Assembly: GCA_027627225.1 (NCBI GenBank)
Contig: CM051034.1
Coordinates: 49,267,081 to 49,331,080, forward strand
Length of the DNA: 64,000 nt
From: Congeria kusceri
Taxonomy: Eukaryota > Mollusca > Bivalvia > Myida > Dreissenidae
Reading direction: 5' to 3'
The notes under the pieces are model-generated. The model did no database searches. It was not told the origin of the DNA and saw only the letters and a list, made by a program, of their open reading frames with translations. Every line of letters begins with the position of its first letter. Position 1 is the first letter of the stretch. The translations under genes were made by a program, and so were the position numbers. Shown here piece by piece: positions 1-11,605 of this stretch.

Positions 1-250
1 GCCGAAGCGCCGACACGATGCGCCGAAGCGCCGAGACGATACGACGAAGCGCCAACACGATACGCCTAAGCGCCGACACGATGCGCCGAAGCGATATAAA
101 CGTCGTCACGTCGTATCTTCGCCCGATTTTATAGCCACAAAAAGAAAAAAACACACGAGATTGCAACGTTTATATCGCTTCGGCGTATCGTGTCGGCGCT
201 TCGGCGTATCATGTCGGCGCGTCGGCGTATGGTGTCGGCGCGTCGGCGCC
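1..250. repeat. Foldback-like inverted arms built of 21-bp tandem units
   Basis: Five successive 21-bp units (1-105, core GCCGAAGCGCCGACACGATGC) are followed by a spacer of about 61 bp. The reverse complement of the same units then runs from 167 to about 250 (core GTATCGTGTCGGCGCTTCGGC). The innermost unit on each side carries the motif CGATATAAACG or its complement, which marks the centre. Inverted arms made of short tandem repeats are typical of foldback transposons. The left arm is cut by the window edge, so full length and target duplication cannot be judged. Open reading frames through the arms only translate the repeat. Confidence 0.7.
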
Positions 251-1118
251 CTTTCATCAGCACAGGTCGAAGTTGCGAAACTATGATGGCGGTAACAAGA
301 CACCGTAAGAAACAGGTTAACATTCCATTTTTATCTATCTTATGCGTGGCTTTAAACAATAATATTGGTGAACTGTATAGTGAGCATGATCGTATTTACA
401 TTGCTAAATTTACATTACTCTTTTCAAAATTATTGACCCGACGTGCAAAATTCTCTTACTATCAATAAACTACTTTGAAAGTATTGCATGGTTATCGACA
501 ACATGATTAAAGATATTGATTTAAACCAATTATGATACATGTACTTACTGCTTCCCTTGTATATAATGCTAACTAAAAACACTGTTTTATGCACATCCAT
601 ATTGAGATTTTAAGCATTATAGTAAACACATTAACATCCAGTTTTATTGAAAAGCATACTGTGACTAACGTGTCATTATTTTCATTAATATACTTATTTC
701 AATATTAACACACATTATCGCATATTAGCTGAATGATTTCGTCATACGCACTTGCACTTAAAGTGATTTCAAAACCGTGACTAACTTATGTCGCGTTTCT
801 CGTTTCACGACAAGGAAGAAGAAAATAATACATTTACTTGCCGATTTTAAAGGCTTATTATGTGATAAAGAGGTCTGATTGATTTTTAAAAATCCTAAAT
901 ATATTTTGTTTATAATAATATGGAACAATTTTAGTTAAGTTTTAATATTTATGTATTTAATCACCAAATGAAAACACATTAATTCAACGTCTATGTCGAC
1001 GTTCTACATGTACGACACATTCACTATTTATTGTCATTGTTGATAATTATATATTCATACACGCTTTACTTTTGTTTTCTCATTAAATACTAGAATAGCC
1101 ATTCGCAAGGAGAACCGT
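251..1118. other. AT-rich intergenic, nothing recognised
   Basis: AT-rich sequence with stop codons in all frames and no convincing exon, repeat unit or RNA gene. Confidence 0.5.
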
Positions 1119-1191
1119 GGCGGATCCGTAGTCTAGTGGAAACGCGCTGGCTTCACAACCCAGGTTGCAGGTTCGAGCCCCAGCTACACCC
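1119..1191 (+). repeat. tRNA-like sequence, probable SINE head or tRNA pseudogene
   Basis: An A-box-like segment (TAGTCTAGTGG at about 1129) and a B-box-like segment (GGTTCGAGCCC at about 1170) are spaced as in a tRNA. The anticodon-loop-like stretch TTCACAA would give CAC (Val), but the acceptor arms do not pair and no oligo-T terminator follows directly. A body of unknown origin continues to about 1360, which suggests a tRNA-derived SINE rather than a working tRNA gene. Confidence 0.4.
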
Positions 1192-2931
1192 TAACCTACT
1201 AACTCTTGGTTCGTACTAGGTGCTTCACACCGGGCACTAAGCGACCCAAGGTCGCCTCTGGAACGGGGCGTCACCTGTATCTTGCTTTATCCCTCGTAAC
1301 CCAACTAACAAGTCTTCTGGGAGCGATGGCAATATGGGGGAGAATCCCGGTGCACATTTGTTATATAAACCTACACTTGTTAATAAATAACTTAACAGTT
1401 TTACACAGTTTTATTACATTAATGGCACCAAACATAAAACCCGAATTCCAACTCAAACATCAATTTAAGCGTAGCTCAAGAGTAAACAATATCAAAGAAA
1501 GATAGATTTTTGTTAGTACATGCTGTGACGACGCATACATAACAACGATAGTTACAGCAATTTATTCAGCATAGAAGCTAAGCACCGGTGACTGAGTCCC
1601 GAGGCAGACTAGGGACTCCACCGGTTAATGACACTATATGCCTTTAATCTTAAGGGACATTTCCTTTCAAGATCGTTATAAAACTACAAAATAAACGTTT
1701 AACAAATTACTATAGCTAATATAACTATTGTGATTGGGAATGCAGAGATACATCGATATCATTTTAATACCGTAAAAATAATTTATATTATTGTTATGAA
1801 ATGTCGCCGTTCAAAAACAGTAGGTCGCCTGTTTAACTTTTTTTTAAATTTTGCATACACGAAAACAGATATTCTAACATATTAAATTAAAATTTGTGTC
1901 ATACTGTGTATGTATATCCGCAATCATACAACTTTTAGGTTTATTTGCTAATTAAAATACAGTTATTTCATAGTGTTATGATATTGAATGGTTTTGTCCA
2001 TTTTATTTGATTTTATTTTAACTTTTCTTCTCACATAGAAGTTTCGCAATTGCCATTATTCTAAAACCATTTTCTTCCTAAAACTTAAATTTAAGATAAA
2101 AAGCATCTTTGACCATGACCGTGCTACTCGTGTAAAATCGGTCACGGTACGTGTATCACTATAACCATCACACAACAACATTATATATCCATAAAATAAA
2201 TTAAATTAAAATAACCTGTTAATCCACATCGTGCAAACCAACACTTATCAAGCAAATATTTAAGCGACTGTGTAAACGTTTAGATAACATGTAAGTGGGT
2301 ATACACTTATCTAATTCACAATCTCATCTGAGGATTTGATCAATTTTACATGTTCAAACATAAAAGCGAATGCGGGTGTAGTTGTAACATTGTATAGCAT
2401 TTTACCTCTTCATAATGTGCATAACTACATGAATTTTGCATACGGTTAATTCTTGTAAAATAAAATTAGAACCTGTATATACGAGTAATTGACCAGTAGA
2501 TACTTGTCAATCAAGGATTGAGTTGACAAACTGAGGATACGGTATGGGATTTATAACTACGCCTAGGATAACGTCCGTCAAACACCGTTGCGAGTGTCCG
2601 TAAAACAATTAAGATCTAGCTTTCTGAATGGCTATTCACATTGTAAATCAAATCTCGTCGTAAGGTCAATTACGTGTTAAAATTTCAGTGGTAAAATATA
2701 GCACATGGTTGCATAATCCAATCAATTTACTATAGTACGACAGCATGTACCTGGCACATATTTGTTTACTTGATGTGTCGTAGATGTCCGTCTTTGTATA
2801 GTGCGAAATTATTAACCTGACACTCATGAATATTCCGTATGCAATCGGGATTTATTTATAGATACTACGACAAGAATCGTACGTATCATAGCCAATTCTA
2901 CAATGTAAAGTAATATCGTATATGTTTATTT
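1192..2931. other. Intergenic; one hairpin, otherwise nothing recognised
   Basis: AT-rich. The only clear structure is an imperfect inverted repeat at 1584-1625 (ACCGGTG...GAGTCCC against GGGACTCCACCGGT), with three extra bases in the left arm. No gene is seen. Confidence 0.5.
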
Positions 2932-3119
2932 ATGTATTGTCCTAAGTGTAGTTAAGGTCACAAGCTTGGGCGTACTAGCATGTCATGGCGAAGAAAGATA
3001 AGATACGTTATGAGTGTCAAAGGGCATTTATTCAAATGTTAAAAAACGTCAATATAATACTGATACAAAATACTATAATACTGAAGTACATGACATGTCT
3101 TGGCAGCCTAAAAACTGCC
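2932..3119 (-). repeat. Split direct repeat B2 (3' end of the DIRS-order element)
   Basis: Begins TGTATTGTCCTAAGTGTAG and matches B1 at 3464 with a few substitutions and small indels as far as the segment around ACTGAAGTACATG. It is the outermost repeat on the element's 3' side. Confidence 0.75.
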
Positions 3120-3234
3120 CCCAGACAAGGACTAGAGAATATAAAACAATCAACATACAGCTGACGAAAACATAAACAACTTATATACAAACAATAAATG
3201 AGCAACAAAATCTATACAAGATGAGACAGGTACT

Positions 3235-3429
3235 TTGTAAACGGAAATGGCGAAGCAGCTGCCTACGCCAAGAATAAAATTAACAATGGCTAAGACGACC
3301 AGTGATTGGCTGGAATTGATCACGTGAGATAAGCTGTGGATTTCTTTGGTTATCGCAGAAACAAAGAAAACAAAGTAACTTCCGTCCTAGAGATGGTGTA
3401 ACTAGAACCCGTACTATATAGTACAATGA
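3235..3429 (-). repeat. Split direct repeat A2
   Basis: Near-identical to 9950-10143. Both copies contain AAGACGACCAGTGA, GGTTATCGCAGAAACAAAG and end in CCCGTACTATATAGTACAA followed by TGAC. The copies lie about 6.7 kb apart in the same orientation. Confidence 0.8.
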
Positions 3430-3463
3430 CATACACAATGTATGTAGCCATAAAATGATATTT

Positions 3464-3647
3464 CTGTATTGTCCTAAGTGTAGTTAAGGTCACAATCATG
3501 GGCGTACTAGCATGTCGTAGCGAAGAAAGATAAGGCACGTTATGAGTGAAAAAATGGTATAAAACTTTATATAATACTGATACAAAATACTATACAATGT
3601 AAAATAATACTGAAGTACATGCATGTCTGGGCAACCTTAAAACCGCC
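3464..3647 (-). repeat. Split direct repeat B1
   Basis: Second copy of the B repeat, separated from A2 by only 34 bp, as expected for the B1-A2 junction of split direct repeat elements. Confidence 0.75.
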
Positions 3648-4070
3648 ACAAGGAGGAACGACTCCGTCCAGATAGACCAAGCTGTGATAAAAAACAAGGT
3701 TATAAAAAGGAGACCTAGATGTCAGCAGACTAAAAAGTCTACACCAAAAATAAGATTGGGTGAATAAGTAAACAACATACAAAACCAAATTTAAAAATTG
3801 AGATCAAATCTGCATGGTAAAATAGTAAACACCACACAACAAAATTATTATCAATGAGATTATATCCGTATGGGAAAAAAAGTGAACAACATACATAACT
3901 AAAACATTAAAATGGAGATCATAACTGCATGTTTGTTAAAACAAAATATGACCATAAACATGTTAAGGTGGTATCAGCTAATATCCACAGAGAAAAAAAT
4001 GTTCAAATTATGTACATAATGGGTCAGAAAACAGACAGTAAAATAAATGTAAACAAATGTATACCAGACA

Positions 4071-4320
4071 CTGCTGCCTTAAACCGTCAGTCTAGGGTAT
4101 ATGTATCTAGAAAATGTATGTTACATTGGATAATGAGGACTCTGCCTTAAACCGTCAGTAAATTGAACAGGGACCTAATAAAAGAAGGATGTAAAATGTA
4201 CACTGAGGACTGCTGCCTTAAACCGTCAGTCCAGTGAACAGGGACCTACCTGAAAAGTTAATGGAAATTGTACACTGAATGTTAATGACACTAAAGACTG
4301 CTGCCTTTAACCGTCAGTCC
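4071..4320. repeat. Four dispersed copies of a CTGCCTTAAACCGTCAGT motif
   Basis: The motif occurs at 4071, 4140, 4210 and 4297, at steps of about 70-90 bp. Parts of the sequence between copies also repeat (CAGTGAACAGGGACCTA). It lies in the 3' non-coding part of the element, between the recombinase and B1. Its function is unknown. Confidence 0.6.
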
Positions 4321-4439
4321 AGTGATTCACCAAAATGGTAAATTGAAGGTAACAGGATAACGAGCTGGAGACGAAAATGAACTATACTTTGTTTTTAATT
4401 ATCTGATTAACCAATGTGCAACCAAAATGGCATTGTAGA

Positions 4440-5460
4440 GTCCAGGGCTGAAATGGGAACGGACGGCGGTGTGATTGTGATCGAATGTATTTCCGATAGG
4501 CAGAGGATTACCAGCGGCTTAACTGTTGAATGGCAGCGGAAGACATGCTCATTTGGTGAGCATAGGTTGCACCACTTATATGAAATGAATGCGTGTAGGT
4601 TTATGGGTCTAAATTGTTCACTGTGACGCATTGTTTTTTAACTGTGCGGAAAACTAGGCCGACCAAATTTATCTGTAAACAGTGGGCCTTGTGTAGTGAG
4701 CGCAAATTGGAAACAGGGCAAACCTGTTTACCTTGTTGACGAGAAAGTGGATTGGTTGCAGCTTTGCCTTGAGAGTGTTTGTACAGCTGTAATGTGATGG
4801 AAATAGAGGAAACAAAACCATTGGCCTTTTAAACGGTATATTTTCCCGTCGGAGTAGGTTGTGGTGGCCAGTGTTTGACGAAGCTTTTACACCGACACGG
4901 AGAAGGCCGAAGAAGGCGAAAAGGAACATTGTGCGAATCACTAGACGGGTATAGCGATCAGGGGTTACGCCCTTTAAACTGGAAATGAGGTCGTAAATGT
5001 GTTGAATGGTAAATGGTCTGCGCTTGTCCGAAACGCATTTTGAACGAGTGCTATGAAAGAGTTTCTTTATAATAAACGAGTCAGCCGGGTTGGGGAAACC
5101 ATGCATTTTGTGCCAATATGTAGTCGCTGAAATGTATGAAGTTATGGTAGATCCTTGAAGGGAACGAGTATTGTAAACTGCAATAAATTGAGCCAGTTGT
5201 TCAGTTGAAACGGGCATAACCTGAGTGTTGGGGTAGTATGTATCGTGAAAGTTAGCGTAGTGATTAAGTGCATTTCGGTAGAAACATAACTTAGACGGAG
5301 CTAGAGAAGAGTCAAGTAAAGTGCATACAGCCTGACTATAGGAGCGAGAGCAATCTCTCTTGTACTGAAGTCGGGGACTGGTCCATGTGACGAGCATGGG
5401 AGCGAAACCTCTCGACCTGTAAACGAGAAAGGATGTCATGCAACATGTTATATTTCCCAA
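4440..5460 (-). pseudogene. Tyrosine recombinase remnant of the DIRS-order element
   Basis: A 263-residue open stretch (5460-4669) has the look of a phage-like integrase: an N-terminal core-binding half (LAPSKLCFYRNALNHYA) and the first catalytic Arg region (FFGLLRVG). Past the first stop another frame shows the C-terminal motifs around 4600-4480: HSFHISGAT, in place of the usual H-x-x-R-x-G pattern, and SRW followed by a stop at 4508-4510, then SAYRKYIR with the likely nucleophile Tyr. The second catalytic Arg has become His, and there is at least one frameshift and one stop. In life the enzyme would insert the circular element intermediate without making a target duplication. This copy cannot be active. 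Confidence 0.75.
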
Positions 5461-5479
5461 GGATGTGTGCAGCTTTGAG

Positions 5480-6880
5480 CAGTATATTATGTCTCATGCT
5501 AGCTAGAACTTAACGACGTACGAGCACCATAATATCCGCAACCTTGCAAGTTTGTTTGCTGATCATGTGAACAACGGCTGCATTATCGGTATGGAGTATG
5601 ATGAATATATGGTGAGAGTGTGACCCCATATCTCAATAGCGAGAACAATGGGTACAAGTTCCTTAAATGTAATATCTTGTGGTAACCAATATTGAGGCCA
5701 GGACCCATAGAACCAGTGTGTCTCAAAGATAGCACCATAACCTTAAGCTGCAGAAGCCTTGGTATGAAGATGCCAAGTGTCTGATGAAAGCAATCGTTGT
5801 TCTAAAAGTAATTGCCTGCCATCAATATGTTCAACAAACACTTGCCGAGTAGAAGTATATTTACGACTTTCCTTTGTATGGGTGGTGCGATGGTAAGGTT
5901 TTGTGACGTTTTTTGTCAAGTCGATCAGACGGCGTAGAAAGGAACGGCCCAGCAATACCACCTGACAACAGAAATTAAGTAGACCCAGCACCGATTGCAG
6001 GTCCCTAAGAGATATTTTACGGGATTCGGAAGCTTAAGCTAGTTGGTAACGTAGATTGGTTAGTTTGTCGTCAGGAAGACGAGCTTCCATCTGCACAGAA
6101 TGCAGCTCGAGTCCCATAAAAATGATAGTCGTGGTAGCTGATTGCGGTTTTTACTCCTTAATATGGACTCCAATATTACAACAAAAAGCCAGAAACCTCT
6201 ATAGGTTTTCTTGGCAAATAGGTATAGGCAGGTCCAAGTATTAACAAGTCGTCCAGTATGTATACCATATGTCGTATGTCTAATGTTGCTTCTGCAATGT
6301 GGTGTAGAGCAGAGCTAAAACGTTCAAAGATGGCACACGACAAAGAGGTTCCCATCGGTAGGCACATATCGTAATACATTTGATTGTCAAAACAAAAACC
6401 GAGAAGATGGTGGTCATCGGGATGAATGGGTATCAGTCGAAAAGCGGAATCGATGTCAGTCTTACTCATAAGCGTCCCCCGGCAAAGAAGTAAAACTTCG
6501 TCAAAAACGTTATCAAAGATGCATTAAGACACAGTTGCGAGTCGGGGGTAAATAAAGTCGTTGACTGAATTCCCAGAGGGGTAACTATGGTGGTGAATCA
6601 AACAAAATTGAACAGGTGTTTTCTTAGGGACTAAACCAATAGGACGTATGCGTAGGTTCTGCGTGGGCAAAGAAATGAAAGGACCAGCAATTCGGCCAGT
6701 CTGAAGTTCGTTTAATATTTTACGATGGACCAAATCTGGGCTTTCAGAACAAGACTTGAGGTTGGGCGAGATAGAGGCCCTACGGGGACCAACACACCCG
6801 AGGTAAAAACCAAAGGAAAACCCTTGAATGAGATAATCTTTGAATGAATAACCAGCAACTTGTCAATATTTACTGGCGTG
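5480..6880 (-). pseudogene. Reverse transcriptase-RNase H remnant of the DIRS-order element
   Basis: Fragments in order on the minus strand: entry to RT with RPIGLVPKKTP and LIHHHSYP...SVNDFI (about 6660-6560), palm segment KTDIDSAFRLIPIHPDDHH (6466), then LPMGTSLSCAIFERF and the catalytic YILDDLL (about 6240). Next come the connection LLGLLNFCCQVVL (5990) and RNase H. In RNase H the usual first Asp is Lys (LHTKASAA), a stop follows at 5743-5745, and the frame continues with GYGAIFETHWF, FKELVPIV and HTDNAAVVH. The segments fall in different frames. The family assignment rests on the LIHHxSYP and VNDFI motifs typical of DIRS-order RTs. Confidence 0.75.
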
Positions 6881-6959
6881 ACCACCTTACCCTTACTTGG
6901 ATGGTAGGGAGGGGTTACCCTTCTTGGGGGTAGGCTGTTTAGCGGAATTGGCCGCCTGT

Positions 6960-8160
6960 TCCAGCTGGTGAACCTGCACTCATGCGCGGGGTGGGAACCC
7001 TGCAGTAACCACAGACATGGGGATGTGTGCAGTTAGTGCAGTTGCAATGAGTTCGTTGGCTGAATTTCCAACAAGTGTTGTCGAGTTAGTGCAGTTGCAA
7101 TGAGTTCGTTGGCTGAATTTCCAACAAGTGTTGTCGAGGAAACGTTTGTAGGGGGACTGGGTGAATGAACGGGTTGGTTTGCGGGTTGCACGAAATGACT
7201 GAGTAGATTGGAAGGATGTGCACGTCATTAACCAATATTCGGTGTGGATGCGGTCCCAAGGTAAGGTAACAGACTCACGAAGGTTGCGGAATTGTGAGTC
7301 GTACAACATACACCCCATACCAGGGCGGCGGGCGGCTATGTTCCTCACAATCTCCGCATACTTCATGAGCTGCGGTGTCTCAAACGAGTAGTTGTGGGCA
7401 TAGATGGCCGCGAAACGGAGAAAAGCGGACGTCCAAGGTTTCAATGTTGTTAATCTTCCTAGTACGTTGAGAGGAAGTAATAGAGATATTTGCATGTTGG
7501 TCTAGTTGTAATGTGAACTGTGGTGAATGATTGGCTGTAGAACTGGGCAGAATTGTAGCCAAATCTATATATTTGTTGCGCCAAATTGCTTTTGTAGAGA
7601 TTTTGTGACTTGTGAGAAAATTGGAGAAATTATGGGTTCTGCCAACTGAGCCCCATTACATTGCATTAACATGTGAGCATGCTGCGAAATAGCCGCTGGA
7701 AATGACGACGGCAGGATGTCCTCGTCCGAGTTAGAGTCGGATTACAAGTCAGCATCATCCTCGACGTGAAGCCCTTGACATGAGTTAGCTACCCCTGGGG
7801 CCGCAACAGGCTAGAATGAGGCTGGCACAGCATGCAATGCTGGCACTGCAGGCGGCTGGATTGAACGTGACTCTGCAGGCCACTGGATGGAGGCTGGCAA
7901 TGCAGGCGACTGGATGGAGGCTGGCACACCAGATGGCGGAATTAAGGTGGGCACAGCTGGCGGTTGGGTTTGGACCGGCACAGCAGGTGGATGGATAACC
8001 TGATGTGGGTGGCAAGGCCCAGCCTAGACTACAGGTGTGGACAAGGCTGGAGGAGAAGCGACCCGACGGCGCCGTTTCTGTTTTGCAGCTGGTTGGTTTG
8101 TGGGGCCACAACACCAACACGAGGCCAACGTTTCAGACTTTCTCTTTGGCCTCATCTGGA
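6960..8160 (-). pseudogene. gag-like protein remnant of the DIRS-order element
   Basis: The start of the gene codes for a basic patch (QKRRRRVA, near 8075) and a Pro/Ala-rich repeat (PPAVP motifs, about 8000-7811) in one frame. Then comes a conserved-looking core (LRFAAIYAHNYSFETPQLM, about 7410; WDRIHTEYWLM). It ends in a Cys/His cluster (CNCTNCTHPHVCGYC, about 7045-6995) that should bind zinc and nucleic acid. A 53-bp tandem duplication at 7031-7136 falls exactly in this knuckle and shifts the frame. The gene lies upstream of RT, as expected for gag. Confidence 0.6.
7031..7136. repeat. 53-bp perfect tandem duplication in gag
   Basis: The unit beginning AGTTAGTGCAGTTGCAATG occurs at 7031-7083 and again at 7084-7136 without a difference. 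Being 53 bp, it breaks the reading frame of the zinc knuckle. Confidence 0.9.
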
Positions 8161-9949
8161 AAAATCGTACTCAGTAAAGACATGTGTGGATGCCGAAAAT
8201 AAATATACCAGACAGACACACAGAAGACCATAATCGATAATGTAAGTAATGTAAATGAAACAACCTATACAATGCATTTTAAAACATGTAATTGCAGAAG
8301 ACATGTTGAGAAAAATATCCCAACAAACGTCCTGCATATTGAGGCACATTTGGCCACCAGATAATGATTGTGCAATATCCGCAAACAGCACACAGTACAA
8401 GTAAACTAAATACCAGTGTTACATGCAACCAAATTAACAACGTGATAAACTAAATCGCGTTACCAAGAACTGTCTGTGTTATACAGGACAGTTTACCGTA
8501 AAAGTGTACAGCGGGACATAACCACTAAATTACGCCGAAGCAACGACCAACGCATGCAACCAAACGTGACATGAAAATAAATCACGCCGTTGGATGTTGC
8601 AGTACACGAACAAAATAACATATAACTAATCCACCGATATATAGTGGCTTATCTGCGGATAGCATAATGAAAAGCAAGATGAGGAACAAACACAATATCA
8701 GATTGTAAATAAAGCTGATAAGACAACTAATAAATAATGAACACCATTATGGAAAGCCAGGAATGTCTGCTTGCTGAAGAACCAAATGATACATATCTTA
8801 ATTCCGTGAGCCCAGAGAGCCTTTTTAGGCGGCGACCGCTGCGGCACGAATGTTGGAGATGAGCCGAAGCTAACCGGATTCGGATAAGTGGCACCCGTTC
8901 TTGGCAAAGTTCGCGAGTTTGGATGTAGATGACGAAAAACCCTTTAGACGCCAGAAATACGCCAGGTGCTGTGTGGAAGGATTCAGGTGTGATTAGAGGA
9001 TGCAATTTAATTCGTCCACTCTTGCATTAAACCAGCTGAAGTCCACTGGATATCTGGACGGTATGGACGTTGGCACCCTGTGTAGCTCTTGAAGGACGAT
9101 GACTTGACCAATGTTGAGATCAAATAAGAGAGTGTCTATAATTGAAGACAATTTGGCAGCTACGCTGGATCGAGATTCGCGGGGATCGTAGATGTCGATA
9201 GTGCCAGATGCATTAAATATAGTACAAATACTGTATGTCAGATAATTGAATGAAAATCATGTATATTACATGTTGTGTTTGGCATACCATTTTGATTACC
9301 AAAGATCTTACAAAAAAGACACACATAATTTTTCATTAATACCTTAATTGGATGTAGTTATTAAATAAGCAGAGTTGAGATCAAGCTTTTGATCGATTGA
9401 TAATGGTCATTAAAGTACCTTTGAAACCAGCCACACATTCAAATTTAATATGAAGCGTGCCATGGGAAATCCTGGCTTTATGCAGTGGATTTATGTTTAG
9501 AAGAGACTTCCTTGAAACAGAAAATACCATGAAAGCGAAAAGTGTCGTCCAGGTTCAAATTAACAACCGATAAATTCTTCAATGCTGGCCCGTGGGAAGC
9601 CAGAATATTGAATAAGTGGATTACCCAATTCATAAACCCAATTCGAAATTCACTGTCTCTGTAATACGGATAAAATCACGGAGACGTGTGACGAAGGATT
9701 GTCCGAAAAGTTGATTTTTTCTTATGGGCGCCGCCATCTTGGATCACGTATAGCCTCCCGGGACGAGACGTGGAAACGAGAAGTACCGTGTCTGTACAAA
9801 CTGTGCGGTTATCCGAAAATTACGCCGCGTACGTGGGTCGCCGCCATACAAATGTTCTTTCTGTATGTATATGAAACGTACTATCCAAGATCAATTAGCG
9901 TAACCAATTACCCTTGAAAAAAACGATGAAAACGGTAGCAAATATTACA
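8161..9949. other. 5' leader region of the DIRS-order element, no gene recognised
   Basis: Lies between gag and repeat A1. The short open frames show no recognisable domain. Part of it could be a nested insertion or lost coding sequence. Confidence 0.4.
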
Positions 9950-10143
9950 TTGTAAACCGAAATGGCGAGGCAGAAGCCTACGCCAAGAATAAAATTAACT
10001 TTGGCTAAGACGACCAGTGAATGGCTGAAATTGATCACGTCAGATAAGCTGTGGATTGCATTGGTTATCGCAGAAACAAAGAAAACCAAGGAACTCCAGT
10101 CCTAGAGATGGTTTAACTAGAACCCGTACTATATAGTACAATG
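9950..10143 (-). repeat. Split direct repeat A1 (5' end of the DIRS-order element)
   Basis: Partner of A2 at 3235-3429, about 90 percent alike by eye and in the same orientation. It marks the 5' end of the minus-strand element. Confidence 0.8.
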
Positions 10144-11534
10144 ACTTTATTAGCCATAAACAGTTATATATCGTAAAGCGAAAATGGTGTGGCGGAATAG
10201 ATGCCGCGCTTGGAATGCGAAGTTATGAGTTCGCGTCCCGACGTCGACATTTTATAAACATGAGCGATTTACTCATTATTATAATTATTTAACGAAACCG
10301 ATACTTCTCATGCATCATGCCTTTCTGCATGAATAATATAAAAAATCAAACAAACAAATATTAATTAGATCAAATAAAAAAATGATGGTACATTTGTTTG
10401 TTAATTAATATCTCATGATATGCATATTTGAAGAATAACTCATAAACATTTTACAAAAGTTCGCTGTCAGAAGGAATTTAACTCGGTCCGATAGCGTGCG
10501 GCGCTAGCACTTATACCACACAACATTTTAATATCACTCTCGCTACCCCGTATTTAAGTTTATATCTACATAAATTCCAATAACAGAAACTCGTCCAAAA
10601 CAACGCAAACAACCGAACACACGGTGTCAGGCTAATAATTTCGCTCTTTACTCGGGGTATGAATTGTAAACACTGAGCTCGTACGATAATATTCAGTCGT
10701 TATGTAGGCAAACATTATCCGTCCAAAACGATACCCGAATAATAGAGTGCACGCATACTGTTCTGCATTTTAATCGTTGTTTAGAGCAAAATAATGAAAT
10801 TGTCGTTGCATGATATTTTTGTCGATGGAACGACTTAATGAGCCAATCAAAATCACAACTCCAGATACAACATTTTTCAGATATGGCATTTTTTCCCGCA
10901 GGATTTCTTGAAGGCATGTCGGCATCCCCTCCCCCCTCCCACCGCCTGAAAAAAAATCGGTCCCCCCACCCCCACCCCCGATTTCGTTCAAAACCGCTCC
11001 TTTATGACCCCCTGCCTGAAATCGGCCTCTCGACCCCGGATGTTTCTTAACAGAAAAAAGTACGTGTTGACCTTTGGAGGCATTTTTTATTTATGGAATT
11101 TTTTTCAATTATACATGGTATTCAGAATCGTCTCAAATCCTACTTTTTCCGCCTTGAAATTCTGTCATGACCGCTAGTTGTTTTAAAAACTTTTCTATTT
11201 TATTAATTGTTTTCGGATGCGAAAAAAAACGTCAAGCATTATCAGTTATACTACATGCGGACATTAAAAGCCGAAAACAATCACCTTTGTTATTACATAC
11301 TTGCATACATGGTTCTTAGCCGACATAAATGTATAGATGTATAAATGTCTCTCCATGTAAAAAGCGTGTTTGTTACAAAACGCGCGAAACTTATGTTGCC
11401 CTGCACAAGGTCATAAAAAACGTGCCTGTAATGGTCATGAACGAACGAACGAAGTTAGGTTATTTATCCTCGGGACTGCGGTTAAAAACCATATGCCCGA
11501 GCAGACAATTTCAAAGATAAATTGGGAGAGTACC
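10144..11534. other. Intergenic; tRNA-like scrap, otherwise nothing
   Basis: A weak tRNA-like stretch is seen at about 10186-10255 (GTGTGGCGGAATAGATGCC ... GAGTTCGCGTCCC). A pyrimidine-rich tract lies at 10926-10980. No gene is seen. Confidence 0.4.
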
Positions 11535-11605
11535 GACCAGCTAGCTCAGTTGGTAGATCGCTAGTAGTACCCACCAGCTAGCTCAGTTGGTGAGCTCAAT
11601 CGTAT
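11535..11605 (+). repeat. Duplicated tRNA D-arm-like segment
   Basis: ACCAGCTAGCTCAGTTGGT occurs twice, about 39 bp apart (about 11537 and 11572). It resembles a tRNA D arm with its A box, but no B box follows. It is probably a scrap of a tRNA-derived SINE. Confidence 0.5.

Larger units (their letters stand above)
2932..10143 (-). mobile_element. Tyrosine-recombinase retrotransposon with split direct repeats (Ngaro/PAT type), decayed
   Basis: Read on the minus strand the order is A1 (10143-9950), gag remnant, RT, RNase H, tyrosine recombinase, B1 (3647-3464), A2 (3429-3235), B2 (3119-2932). A1/A2 are near-identical copies of about 195 bp and B1/B2 are similar copies of about 185 bp. This A1-ORFs-B1-A2-B2 layout is the split direct repeat arrangement known from Ngaro and PAT elements of the DIRS order, which integrate with a tyrosine recombinase instead of a DDE integrase. 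All reading frames carry stops or frameshifts, so this copy is dead. Whether it belongs to the Ngaro or the PAT branch cannot be decided by eye; no methyltransferase domain was noticed. Its total length, about 7.2 kb, is reasonable for the group. Confidence 0.8.

Noticed and set aside
7785..8233. Cys/Ala-rich minus-strand frame and plus-strand frames in the same stretch
   Set aside because: Another minus-strand frame gives the Pro-rich gag repeat, which fits the element better.
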